Origin: Paractinoplanes toevensis
Lineage (GTDB): Bacteria; Actinomycetota; Actinomycetes; Mycobacteriales; Micromonosporaceae
Length of the DNA: 53,009 nucleotides
NCBI RefSeq assembly: GCF_018332695.1
Contig: NZ_BOQN01000159.1
Location: 1-53,009 of the forward strand
Reading direction: 5' to 3'
This document shows, in pieces, positions 45,603-53,009 of this stretch. Numbering within the stretch: the first letter of the stretch is position 1; each line of letters opens with the position of its first letter. A program made the position numbers and the translations under genes. Below the pieces are notes generated by a model. It was not told where the DNA came from. It saw only the letters and a program-made list of their open reading frames with translations, and searched no databases.

Positions 45603-46828
45603 GCTGCACCCGCCATGTGGTCGTCGGTGAGCAGCGCCTCGACGGCGAAGCAGGGGTCGCGGTCCTCGTGGTCGGCGGCGAGGAATTCGCCCATGATCGC
45701 CATCACCGTGTCGATCGGGGCGGTGCGGGTGCCGATCTGCTGCAGGTAGGCGCCGAAGGCGTCCAACAGTGGCCGCTGGGCGGTCGCGGTGCCGGGTTCG
45801 ACTACGAGCGCGGCGCCCTGGGTGCCGGCGACACGCTGTTGCAGGTCCAGGACGGTGGCGTGTCCTAGCAGGTCATGGACGCGTTGCGCGAGTGCCGGGT
45901 CGTGGGTGTCGGTGTGCACTGTCGCCAGGCACAGGGCGTCGTCGATCATGTCGACCTGGGATTGCAGATCCGCGAAGCTGCCCTCGAATCGGAACAGGGC
46001 TCGGCCACCCCGCAGCGGGATCGCCTCGCAGCGTGCGGGCATGCCGGGCTCCAGCGTGACCAGCGTGACGCTCTTGCGCTGGCCGGCCTCACCGAAGTCC
46101 AGCGGGATGGGCGAGCCCGCGTACCGGCCGGTGACGGGGCCGGGCAGGTCCTGCGGGTCGTGGATGTGACCGAACGCGGCGTAGTCGACCGGCGGGATGG
46201 CGGCGGGGTCGCAGGCGTAGTCGTCGCTGCAGTGCTGGGCCCGCTCACTGCCGGAGAGACCGGCGCCGGTGACATGCAGATGGGCGGCGAAGACCGTCAG
46301 CTCGCGACGCGGGTCCAGGCCCGCGGTCAGGCCAGTGGTGATCCTCGCCTGCAGGTCGGCGATGCGGGCACGGTACGCGCCGGCCCATCGGCGAGGGTCG
46401 TCGAAAACGTCGACGCCACGTTCGGCGGACACGAACGGCAGCGCGCCGAGCCGCAGTGTGTTGCCGTCGCGGCCAGGCAGGACGAGGTGGTCGCCGCCGA
46501 TGCCGAGCGGCTTGTTGACGAAGTAGAGCCGGTTGAGGCGTCCGAGCCGGTCGAGGTAGCGCAGCAGGCTGAAGTTGTCGTGGTTGCCGGCGACCACGAT
46601 GGTGGGGGCGATCGCCGCGAGTTCGGCGAGCGCATCGACGACCCGCTCGATCTCGGCGTGGCTCACCTTGGAGTGGTCGATCAGGTCACCGGAGTTGATG
46701 ATCGCGTCGGGCCGGATGTCCCGGGCGATCGCGATGAACTCGGTGAGGGCGTCGTCGAGGTCGGCGGCGCGGGACTGGTTGTAGGTGGTCCGTCCGGCGT
46801 GCCAGTCGGAGGTGTGCAGCAGTTGCAT
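45599..46828 (-). CDS. sbcD: SbcD-like Mre11 nuclease
   Basis: 409 aa. All calcineurin-type metal motifs are present: TSDWHAGRT (residues 6-14), NSGDLIDHS, VVAGNHDN, FAAHLHVTG and AFGHIHD. The C-terminal capping region is complete. It supplies the Mn-dependent nuclease for SbcC. It starts 55 bases after the helicase stop. Confidence 0.9.
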   Translation of the reverse strand: MQLLHTSDWHAGRTTYNQSRAADLDDALTEFIAIARDIRPDAIINSGDLIDHSKVSHAEIERVVDALAELAAIAPTIVVAGNHDNFSLLRYLDRLGRLNRLYFVNKPLGIGGDHLVLPGRDGNTLRLGALPFVSAERGVDVFDDPRRWAGAYRARIADLQARITTGLTAGLDPRRELTVFAAHLHVTGAGLSGSERAQHCSDDYACDPAAIPPVDYAAFGHIHDPQDLPGPVTGRYAGSPIPLDFGEAGQRKSVTLVTLEPGMPARCEAIPLRGGRALFRFEGSFADLQSQVDMIDDALCLATVHTDTHDPALAQRVHDLLGHATVLDLQQRVAGTQGAALVVEPGTATAQRPLLDAFGAYLQQIGTRTAPIDTVMAIMGEFLAADHEDRDPCFAVEALLTDDHMAGAA

Positions 46829-46883
46829 GCGAGCTGGGCCCTTTCGCGAAGGGGACGTGCGCTGACGTCAAGGGGGTCGGGCG

Positions 46884-48206
46884 TTAGCCGAGGCTGCGGA
46901 TCCGGTGGCCGGCGAGGTGGGCGAGGACGGCTTGGTTGGCTTCCCAGCCGTCAGGGAACTTGATGAACGCTTTGAGGTGCATCGGTTCGGTCGAGGGGTG
47001 GGCGTCCAGCAGTTCCGGGATGCCCTGGCGGCCCACGACGATGCAGGCGTGCCGATGCCGGGAGGCCAGCACGCACAGCCGACCGGACTCCAGGTGGAAC
47101 GCGGTGGCGTCGATGCGACCGGACAGTGGGTGCAGGATGACGGTGATGTCGAACTCGGCGCCCTGCAGCCGGTTGGCGGTGTCCACGCGGATGCCGGTGA
47201 GACCGCGGGCGCGTAGTTCCCGGCCGAGGGCGGCGACCTGGTCGCGGTGCGCCGCACCCACGGCGATCCGGTCAGCGGTCAGTGGCCGCCCGCCTCGGGC
47301 GTGTTCGCAGTAGGTTTCCGTACCACGTTGCAGCAGGCGCGCGGCGATGTCCGCCGTCGCGGTGACCGCCTCCTCGTCGGTGCGCACCGTGTTGCGGTGC
47401 GGCAGCTCGTAGAAGCCCCAGCCGGTCTCGGCCGCCATCGCGATCACCTCGTCAACCGGAGTCGGCCGCAGGCCAGCAACGCGCATCACGACGTTACGAT
47501 CTGCCGGGCCGGTGCCGGACTGGAAGGGGGTGAACGGGTAGAACGCCTCCTGGACCACTCCCGCCGCGCTCGGCGGCAGCCGCCACGACAGCGGCAGATG
47601 GTGCGGCGTGATCTCCGGGTTGTTGCGCATCAGCACGGCGACCGCGCTCTGCATCGGATCCCACGGCAGACCTGCCCACCGCTCGCCGTCGACCGGGGAG
47701 AACGGGTCCAACTGCCCCGGGTCGCCGACGAACAACATCCGCTCGAACAGCTCGGCGGTGAGCAGCAACATGTCGGAACGCATCTGATACGCCTCGTCGA
47801 CGATCGCCCACGGCAGCTTCCCGGCCGTCTCGACCCGGCTCCACTTCGCCGCCGTGCCGACCACGACGCGGCAGTCCCCGAGAGCGTCCAGGCGGTTGCC
47901 GATCTGAACCTTCGGCAGCTGGACGGCGGCGGGCGGACGGTAGTCCTCGCGGGTGAGGCGGCCGATCAGCAGGTGCGGCAACCGCGCGGCGATCTTCGCG
48001 GTGAGGTCGTCCACCTGCGCGTTGGTCTGGGCGACGACCATGATCGGCTCACCGGCTTCGGCGATTTCCGCGGCCGTCCGGACGACGAGCGTGGACTTAC
48101 CCGCCCCGGGCGGCGAGTCGACGACGACCCCCGATCGCCGAGTGCTGGTGAAATCAGCGATGATCCCGGCGGTGCGGGCTTCGGCGAGCTGCTGCGGTGA
48201 TGTCAT
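46884..48206 (-). CDS. SF1 (Upf1/DNA2-like) helicase
   Basis: 440 aa from ATG 48206, which overlaps the preceding stop (ATGA); a longer in-frame start lies inside that gene. Helicase motifs in order: SPPGAGKSTLVV (31-42, motif I), AIVDEAYQM (134-142, motif II), VGDPGQLDPF (160-169, motif III), NRLQGAEFDITVIL (motif V) and VLASRHRHACIVVG (motif VI). It is compact, lacking large 1B/1C insertions. Upf1-like enzymes unwind DNA or RNA 5'-3'. By context it should feed DNA to the neighbouring PD-(D/E)XK and SbcCD nucleases. Confidence 0.85.
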   Translation of the reverse strand: MTSPQQLAEARTAGIIADFTSTRRSGVVVDSPPGAGKSTLVVRTAAEIAEAGEPIMVVAQTNAQVDDLTAKIAARLPHLLIGRLTREDYRPPAAVQLPKVQIGNRLDALGDCRVVVGTAAKWSRVETAGKLPWAIVDEAYQMRSDMLLLTAELFERMLFVGDPGQLDPFSPVDGERWAGLPWDPMQSAVAVLMRNNPEITPHHLPLSWRLPPSAAGVVQEAFYPFTPFQSGTGPADRNVVMRVAGLRPTPVDEVIAMAAETGWGFYELPHRNTVRTDEEAVTATADIAARLLQRGTETYCEHARGGRPLTADRIAVGAAHRDQVAALGRELRARGLTGIRVDTANRLQGAEFDITVILHPLSGRIDATAFHLESGRLCVLASRHRHACIVVGRQGIPELLDAHPSTEPMHLKAFIKFPDGWEANQAVLAHLAGHRIRSLG

Positions 48207-49699
48207 GACCAGTCCTCCACCGCGTCCTCCGGAACGGGAACAGGCTCCGGCGGCGGCCCGCCGTGGGTCCACGGAATGTTCTCCCGCGCGGGCCAGGCCC
48301 GGCCGCGACGCACGAACGTGTCGGCGAGCGCGGTGTAGACCACCTCGTCACCGACGGCCGGGACGGATCCTGGTTCAGGGGCCCGGCCGCGGCCCATCTT
48401 GTCCTGCAGTTCGAGCTCGACGATCCAGCCGTCGGTGGCCTCGTCGAGACTGGTGATGAGCGCCCGCTGCCCGTTGCGGCTCGGGTCGTGCACCTGCTGT
48501 CCCACGTCGAGGCGCACCGGGTCGGTGGTGGTGACGGTGACCAGGGGCCGCGTCACGGATCGTTGCGCGCCGCGCACCCGCCGGTGGGGATCGCTCGCGA
48601 CGACCTCGCCGGCGAACGCCTCGCCGGCGAGCCGGTAGTCGGCGAGGACCAGCGGGTCGTCGTAGGCGCGCTCGGCGTCAAAGCTGGCCAACCGCTGCTC
48701 CATCTCAGCGAGGCGCTGCGCGCCGCGTACCGCGTTGTCGCGTTTGGCCTGCGGATACCCGCCGTCCGAGACGTAGTGATGAAACGCGGTGAAGCGATCG
48801 CGCTGCCGTTCCCATCGGCGGGCCACACGCGCTGCCGGCGGTTCCGCCCCCAGCAGGTCGATGGCCTGCCACACCAGATCCCAGGTGGGCCGCATCTGTT
48901 CCACCAGCATGCCGGTCAACCGGTGGAGGACCTGCCGCCTGGCCAGCTCAGTAGCCGCCGAGGCGAGATCCCGCAGGGTGGGCTGCAGGAACAGCCGATC
49001 GAAGGTGGGATCGGTCGCCGGACCGGCAGGCGGGCACACAGCCGGATCCTCAGCCCGGCGCGCGGCATCGATGATGGCCATGCCCGGCGGCGGCGCCAGC
49101 CAGGCCATCACCGCGGCGAGGTTGCCGTCCTCGACATCGCTCTGCCCGGTCGCCCACACCGCGCTCAACGCTCGGGTGGCCGGCACCAGGACGCAGGAGT
49201 CGGCGAACTCGGCCTGCTCCGCCAGCCAGGTGAGCCAGATACCCAGTTGCCGCACGGACGGGGCAACAGCCCAGGGACCCTCGCTGGAACGGAACCGCGT
49301 CATGCGTCCTAGCAACCGGACGTAGTCGACGCCGGCCGGGTTGGGCACCCACACCTGAGGCGCCTGGGTTGCCCGCACCGACAGTTCCGGTCTGCGGGTG
49401 TCGACGCGCTGCGTGGTCGCCGCCATCGACGCGATCGGGAAAAGCAGATGGCCAGCGAGACGTTCCGCGAATCGAAGCCGTTCGGCTCGCTCGCGCGGCT
49501 GCCGCGTCACGATGACCTCCGGCTGCCCGGGGTCAGAGCCCACCATCACCGCGAGCGGAGCGTTCGTTTCGCCGGCCAAGATGATCGGCACCATGACGAT
49601 CGGCTGCTCGGATACGTGCAGGTGGCGATACAGGGTGACGCGCTGCGGCGTCTTCGAGCCGGCGGCGAGCACTCGGGCCAGCGAACTCATCACGGTCAC
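48203..49699 (-). CDS. Unrecognised conserved-looking protein of the nuclease-helicase operon
   Basis: 498 aa from GTG 49699, which overlaps the upstream stop (GTGA); longer starts run into that gene with Arg-rich sequence. I do not recognise a domain. The N-terminal half is mixed (YVRLLGRMTRFRSSEGPWAV, QLGIWLTWLAEQAEFADSCV), the middle is helical with many Arg (RVARRWERQRDRFTAFHHYV), and the C-terminal 120 residues are strand-rich (ALITSLDEATDGWIVELELQ, GDEVVYTALADTFVRRG), possibly an OB or SH3-like barrel. The end is acidic and Pro-rich. Overlaps on both sides show it is an integral member of the operon, perhaps the scaffold or DNA-recognition subunit. Confidence 0.75.
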   Translation of the reverse strand: MTVMSSLARVLAAGSKTPQRVTLYRHLHVSEQPIVMVPIILAGETNAPLAVMVGSDPGQPEVIVTRQPRERAERLRFAERLAGHLLFPIASMAATTQRVDTRRPELSVRATQAPQVWVPNPAGVDYVRLLGRMTRFRSSEGPWAVAPSVRQLGIWLTWLAEQAEFADSCVLVPATRALSAVWATGQSDVEDGNLAAVMAWLAPPPGMAIIDAARRAEDPAVCPPAGPATDPTFDRLFLQPTLRDLASAATELARRQVLHRLTGMLVEQMRPTWDLVWQAIDLLGAEPPAARVARRWERQRDRFTAFHHYVSDGGYPQAKRDNAVRGAQRLAEMEQRLASFDAERAYDDPLVLADYRLAGEAFAGEVVASDPHRRVRGAQRSVTRPLVTVTTTDPVRLDVGQQVHDPSRNGQRALITSLDEATDGWIVELELQDKMGRGRAPEPGSVPAVGDEVVYTALADTFVRRGRAWPARENIPWTHGGPPPEPVPVPEDAVEDWS

Positions 49700-50826
49700 C
49701 GCATAGCCTCCAGGGCCTGCTGACGCATCTGGTAAGCGGTACGCAGCAGACGAGCGGCCTCGCGTTGGCTGTCGTCGGGCACTCGGCCGCCGGTCGCCAG
49801 CGCGATCGCTTCCGCGATGGAATCGATGCCGCCCAACTCCTCGCGAACCACCCGGCCTAGCACCGGCACGGTGCCGTTCGCCTCGGCCCGGCACACCCCC
49901 GCCAGCTCGCAACTCTGAAGACAATCCGGTGAATAACGTGCCGAGACCTGAGCGACAGAGGCGGCAAGATCGTCCGGGCTGCGGGTCGGCTGTCCCGTCG
50001 CGTCGAGAACAAGGTCGAAGGTCAGGCTAGGAGGAAGGATCGGCAACAGGGTGTCGATCGACTCCATGCGGGTGAGGTGACGCCGCAGGGACGCCAGCGG
50101 CTTGCGGACGTCGACCAACTCGGCCACCGGCTGGTTACTGAAGTCCCTGGGACACACTAAGATCACTTCGTGGGAGACCAGCTCCGGCGAGAGTCCGGCG
50201 GTCTGCAGCATCTCGCGCATCGCCAGTACGTAGACCGCCGCTTGCTGCGCGGCGGCGGCGACCTTGCCCGAGTCGGCGACGCCGTCCACGATGGGGAAGG
50301 ATTTGATCTCGACGATGTGGAAACGGTCGCCGAACTTGAAGGCGATCAGGTCAGGCTCGATGTGGACCCGGACGCCGTTCATAGTCAGTTGCAGGATCGG
50401 GTGATCGAACATCGTCCCCACCGGGTCTGATGCTCGCGCGGCTTCCTCCAGGGCGCGCTGTGACCGCCGAAGCCGAGCGCTGATGCGGTCATCGTCGTCG
50501 GCCGGGTTGAGGTCGTGATAGTGCGCCTGCGCGGTCGGCAGGTCGAGGTGCAGCCGCAGCAGCCGCAGAAGGTCGTTGCCGCCCTCGGCCTTGACTTGCG
50601 CTTCGAAGCTCTTTCCGCGGGCCAGCGCGATGCTGGACATCTGGCCGACGGTCATGCCATAGCCGAGTCGATCAGCGATCAGTGCTTTGTTCACGCCGGC
50701 AGCGTCCATGAGCGTGCGACGGCGGCAGCCAGGGTTGGCGGCGAGAGCAGCGAGAGTTCGGGCGTTGTGCGGCTTTCGCGGTGCCGCACCACGGATGGCG
50801 TTGAGACGGTCGTCGATGACGGTCAT
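49696..50826 (-). CDS. PD-(D/E)XK nuclease with Cas4/AddB-type Cys pattern
   Basis: 376 aa; AGAGGA is close to the ATG. Nuclease core: GKSFEAQV (Glu75), EPDLI (Asp159), VEIKSF (Glu173, Lys175) and QQAAVY (194-199, the QxxxY of RecB-family nucleases). Four Cys, one early (Cys34 in NPGCRRR) and three late (Cys302, Cys306, Cys312 in DCLQSCELAGVC), match the split iron-sulphur cluster of Cas4 and AddB. It should be a DNA exonuclease or endonuclease that works with the helicase two genes downstream. The gap from the upstream gene is 63 bases. Confidence 0.75.
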   Translation of the reverse strand: MTVIDDRLNAIRGAAPRKPHNARTLAALAANPGCRRRTLMDAAGVNKALIADRLGYGMTVGQMSSIALARGKSFEAQVKAEGGNDLLRLLRLHLDLPTAQAHYHDLNPADDDDRISARLRRSQRALEEAARASDPVGTMFDHPILQLTMNGVRVHIEPDLIAFKFGDRFHIVEIKSFPIVDGVADSGKVAAAAQQAAVYVLAMREMLQTAGLSPELVSHEVILVCPRDFSNQPVAELVDVRKPLASLRRHLTRMESIDTLLPILPPSLTFDLVLDATGQPTRSPDDLAASVAQVSARYSPDCLQSCELAGVCRAEANGTVPVLGRVVREELGGIDSIAEAIALATGGRVPDDSQREAARLLRTAYQMRQQALEAMR

Positions 50827-50889
50827 CGTGTCCTCTGGAGTGACGGGTCCGGTCTTCGCGGTACCGGGCCGCCGATATCGGAAAAGTTG

Positions 50890-51690
50890 TCAGTCAGCGC
50901 TGCGGACTGCCCTGAGCGGTTGAGCGCCGAACAGTTGCTGAACGTCATCGAGGCGACGGCGTGCTGCTTCGGCTGCAGCCTTGCGTTGTGCGCGATCGGC
51001 GGCGTCGTGGACCTCCAACTCGGCTCGCGCAGCCGCGATGATCGCCGCAGGTCGGGCCGAGCCGAACGATTCGGCCGCCCCGGGAATGTTGGTCGCGAAC
51101 CGCCACAGAAGCCTGCTCGTCTGCGGTCCGGGATCGCCGGTCCGCTCAACGTGCTGGGCAAGCCTGATCGCCCCTGAGAGGAAATCGACACGCGGGGACA
51201 GCGGGCCGATCATCCGCCGGTCCAGCGACCATGTGGAGACGGCCAGCAACCCCCGTACGCTCACCCACTGGTCCACCGCGAGCGCACTGCACAAGTAGTA
51301 CGGACGCGCGAACGGCGCCGACCGGAACGACCGTTCCTCGTCTCGCCGAAGGCTGGTCAGTTTCGCGCTGACCAACTCGCCGCCGTTGAACGCCTCATGC
51401 ACCGCCACGATCAGCTTTGGCGCAGCCGGCGCCCCCAACAGCGTGAGCACTTGATGGACCTGCTCCCGCATCGGCAGCAGCGACGCGCCGGACGGCAACG
51501 GAGCGAGCGGCGCCTGTCCCGTGTCCGAACCTTCGATTTCCTGCAGACCCGTGTCCCACCGCTGCTCAGCTGCATGGAGCTCGGCTCGCAGCTTGGGAAC
51601 CTCGGCGCGTTGGCCGTTGGCCAACGCGCGACGAATCTGCACTCGCAGCCCTGAGATCAGGTCTTCGAGTTCATCCATCGTCTCTGCCAT
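50890..51690 (-). CDS. Probable winged-helix protein, first gene of the nuclease-helicase operon
   Basis: 266 aa from ATG 51690; the open frame extends upstream, but that part is debris of the neighbouring pseudogene. Residues 1-55 are a charged coiled coil (LRVQIRRALANGQRAEVPKL). A segment resembling a winged helix follows (MREQVHQVLTLLGAPAAPKL, then GGELVSAKLTSLRRDEERSF). The rest is helical and ends in a Lys/Arg-rich helix. It could regulate the operon or be a DNA-binding subunit. The first-gene position favours either. No strong promoter or ribosome-binding site is visible. Confidence 0.6.
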   Translation of the reverse strand: MAETMDELEDLISGLRVQIRRALANGQRAEVPKLRAELHAAEQRWDTGLQEIEGSDTGQAPLAPLPSGASLLPMREQVHQVLTLLGAPAAPKLIVAVHEAFNGGELVSAKLTSLRRDEERSFRSAPFARPYYLCSALAVDQWVSVRGLLAVSTWSLDRRMIGPLSPRVDFLSGAIRLAQHVERTGDPGPQTSRLLWRFATNIPGAAESFGSARPAAIIAAARAELEVHDAADRAQRKAAAEAARRRLDDVQQLFGAQPLRAVRSAD

Positions 51691-51844
51691 GCGGCAGAAG
51701 CTAGCACACTCTCCACTAGATTCCAGTATTTGCCAGCAAGATCCTTTAAGCGATGGCGATTTGGTCACAGATGTTCTGTCGCGCCGGAACAGCAACGGCT
51801 CTGGGTGCCCGCCGGTCGAGCCGGTGCGATGGCGTGTCATCGGT

Positions 51845-52740
51845 CTAGCGGCCTGGGGCAGGTACCTGATCGAGCCGAACCGGACCGTCGGGTAGATCGA
51901 CCAGGACGTCGCCGGTGCTCTCGTCGAGGTTGATCGGCGCGTCGCCGATCGTGTCGAGCAGTGCCAGCAGGTGAGGGAAGGCCCTGGTTTGTCGGAGCCG
52001 GTCGATGATGCTGGCGTCGCGGAGTGCCTGGACGACGAGCGCGGCCAGATTGATTCCGGCGCGCCTGTACTGGGCGTCGTTGCGGACCAGCAGCGGCCCA
52101 CCCAGCAGCCGGTCCCGGTCGTCGGGTTGGACCGTTGGTACTCGATGAGCAGGTCGGCGCGCTGTGAGGCGAAGCTGGTTTCGCCGTCGTGTAGGGCGTG
52201 GCGGCTCTGTTCGGGGATCGGTCCGATGACCGGGCCTTGCCGTAGCGCCCGGATCGCGGAAACCTGCTTGATGGTCGGGTCGGCCAGCTTGTCGTGCTCG
52301 GGTAGCAGCAGAACGGCGTGCCCGACCAGGCTGGTCTCGTCGCGCCAGCGGGGGCCGGTCGGTGGCGTACTGGGTGCGGTTGCCGTCCGGGTCGTGGATC
52401 ACCACGCCGACCGGCAGGACCTCGGCGGTGATGCCGAAGTGCTGGTACGCGCGTATCGCAGTTGCATGCACGCGTCGATGCACGAGTTGGCCCGCTTTCC
52501 CTCGGCCAGCTTGACCCGCAGCAGGGGAAAGGTGGATGGCGAGGAACTCCCCGGATCCCTGCATCAACAGGGGTAACGGGTGGTCGGCGCGCTTTCCCCG
52601 GTCGCCGCCGATCCGATCCGGCCGGCTGGTGTCGGTGCACAGCTCGGCGCTCGGCGAGGCGTGGAGTCGCTGGTCGATCGCGTAGCCGCCACTCGGCGAA
52701 AGTTAAAGCGACCCAGGGCAACGCTCATCACCATCGGGAA
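51845..52740 (-). pseudogene. Decayed gene of unknown function
   Basis: Sensible protein sequence can be followed only by changing frame several times: RAYQHFGITAEVLPVGVVIH and DPDGNRTQYAT in one frame, WRDETSLVGHAVLLLPEHDK and QRADLLIEYQRSNP in a second, then GPLLVRNDAQYRRAGINLAA and LDESTGDVLVDLPDGPVRLD in the first again. Breaks fall near 52350 and 52100, with at least one more upstream. I do not recognise the family. It may once have been the gene upstream of the nuclease-helicase operon. Confidence 0.5.
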
Positions 52741-53009
52741 CCCGCCACAGACCAGACCGAGGCACCCAGCCTCGCTGCTTAACACCCACTGGTCTCACCG
52801 AGGCGGCTTCGCAGCGCGCACCGCGCCCGATAGGCATCGTTTTGCGGACAGCAGGCCGCCATCGTCGCGGGCCTGCCGGGCGGCGGTCTGGAAGGGGATA
52901 AGCCCGTAAGGGTGCAGCCGGTCATCCCAGCGATGCCGAGTAGGCGCTCAGGTTCGCCCCCCGAAGGGACAGGGGCCGAGCCAAGGCTGCTCGGACTCGC
53001 TCTACGGCG
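52741..53009. other. No recognisable gene at the right edge
   Basis: About 270 bases with no supported gene, RNA or repeat. The window ends here without a second tRNA fragment that would pair with the one at 116-162. Confidence 0.4.

Noticed and set aside
42609..46828. Treating sbcC/sbcD simply as housekeeping DNA repair genes
   Set aside because: They are joined to helicase, nuclease and unknown genes on one strand in an island without other core genes. I kept a system-specific role as the better reading, though the housekeeping option is not excluded.

Overview
The window is high-GC DNA with GTG and TTG starts, tightly overlapping genes and large secreted repeat proteins. It looks like a filamentous actinomycete (Actinomycetota, perhaps a Micromonospora/Actinoplanes or Streptosporangium relative). 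I see no rRNA, ribosomal-protein or central-metabolism genes. Conflict genes, broken mobile-element genes and orphan fragments fill it, so it reads as a defence and toxin island. A 47-base 3' piece of a tRNA-Lys(UUU) gene at 116-162 is a plausible integration-site remnant at its left edge.

Left part (1-10,850): a hypothetical membrane protein; a HEAT-repeat protein behind a DUF5648-repeat/metzincin protease that has no signal peptide; a large membrane-anchored TPR protein with a PIN-like nuclease domain; a cupin-like protein next to an HD hydrolase; and an IS110 remnant that cuts a decayed pentapeptide-repeat gene.

10,425-14,540: a minus-strand operon behind a good sigma70-type promoter. It encodes an EACC1-like small protein, a caspase fused to an AlgH/YqgE domain, a SIR2-like NADase candidate, and a small protein resembling the Xre/MbcA/ParS antitoxin fold. 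Start/stop overlaps or short gaps join the genes. This looks like a suicide-type conflict system and is the first candidate for something little described.

14,550-33,160: a group II intron RT scrap and a HEPN-like ORF, an OafA-type acyltransferase with a palindrome in its promoter, and two small genes. Then comes a giant Rhs/YD-repeat polymorphic toxin (3,689 aa; three LamG modules, a Hint-like pretoxin domain, a GIY-YIG nuclease tip). A DUF4240-type immunity gene overlaps its stop codon, followed by an unknown gene and a broken DUF1877 gene. 33,290-35,230 holds two decayed tyrosine integrases, head to head, and a long hairpin.

35,553-51,690: ten co-directional minus-strand genes. Reading from upstream these are a probable winged-helix protein, a PD-(D/E)XK nuclease with a four-Cys pattern, a 498-aa protein I do not recognise, a Upf1-like helicase, SbcD and SbcC, then a complete Wadjet system (JetA, JetB, JetC, JetD). 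The first six look like one nuclease-helicase operon and are the second candidate for an undescribed system. Wadjet is a known plasmid-cleaving SMC complex. The right end is a multiply frameshifted pseudogene and about 270 bases with nothing recognisable.
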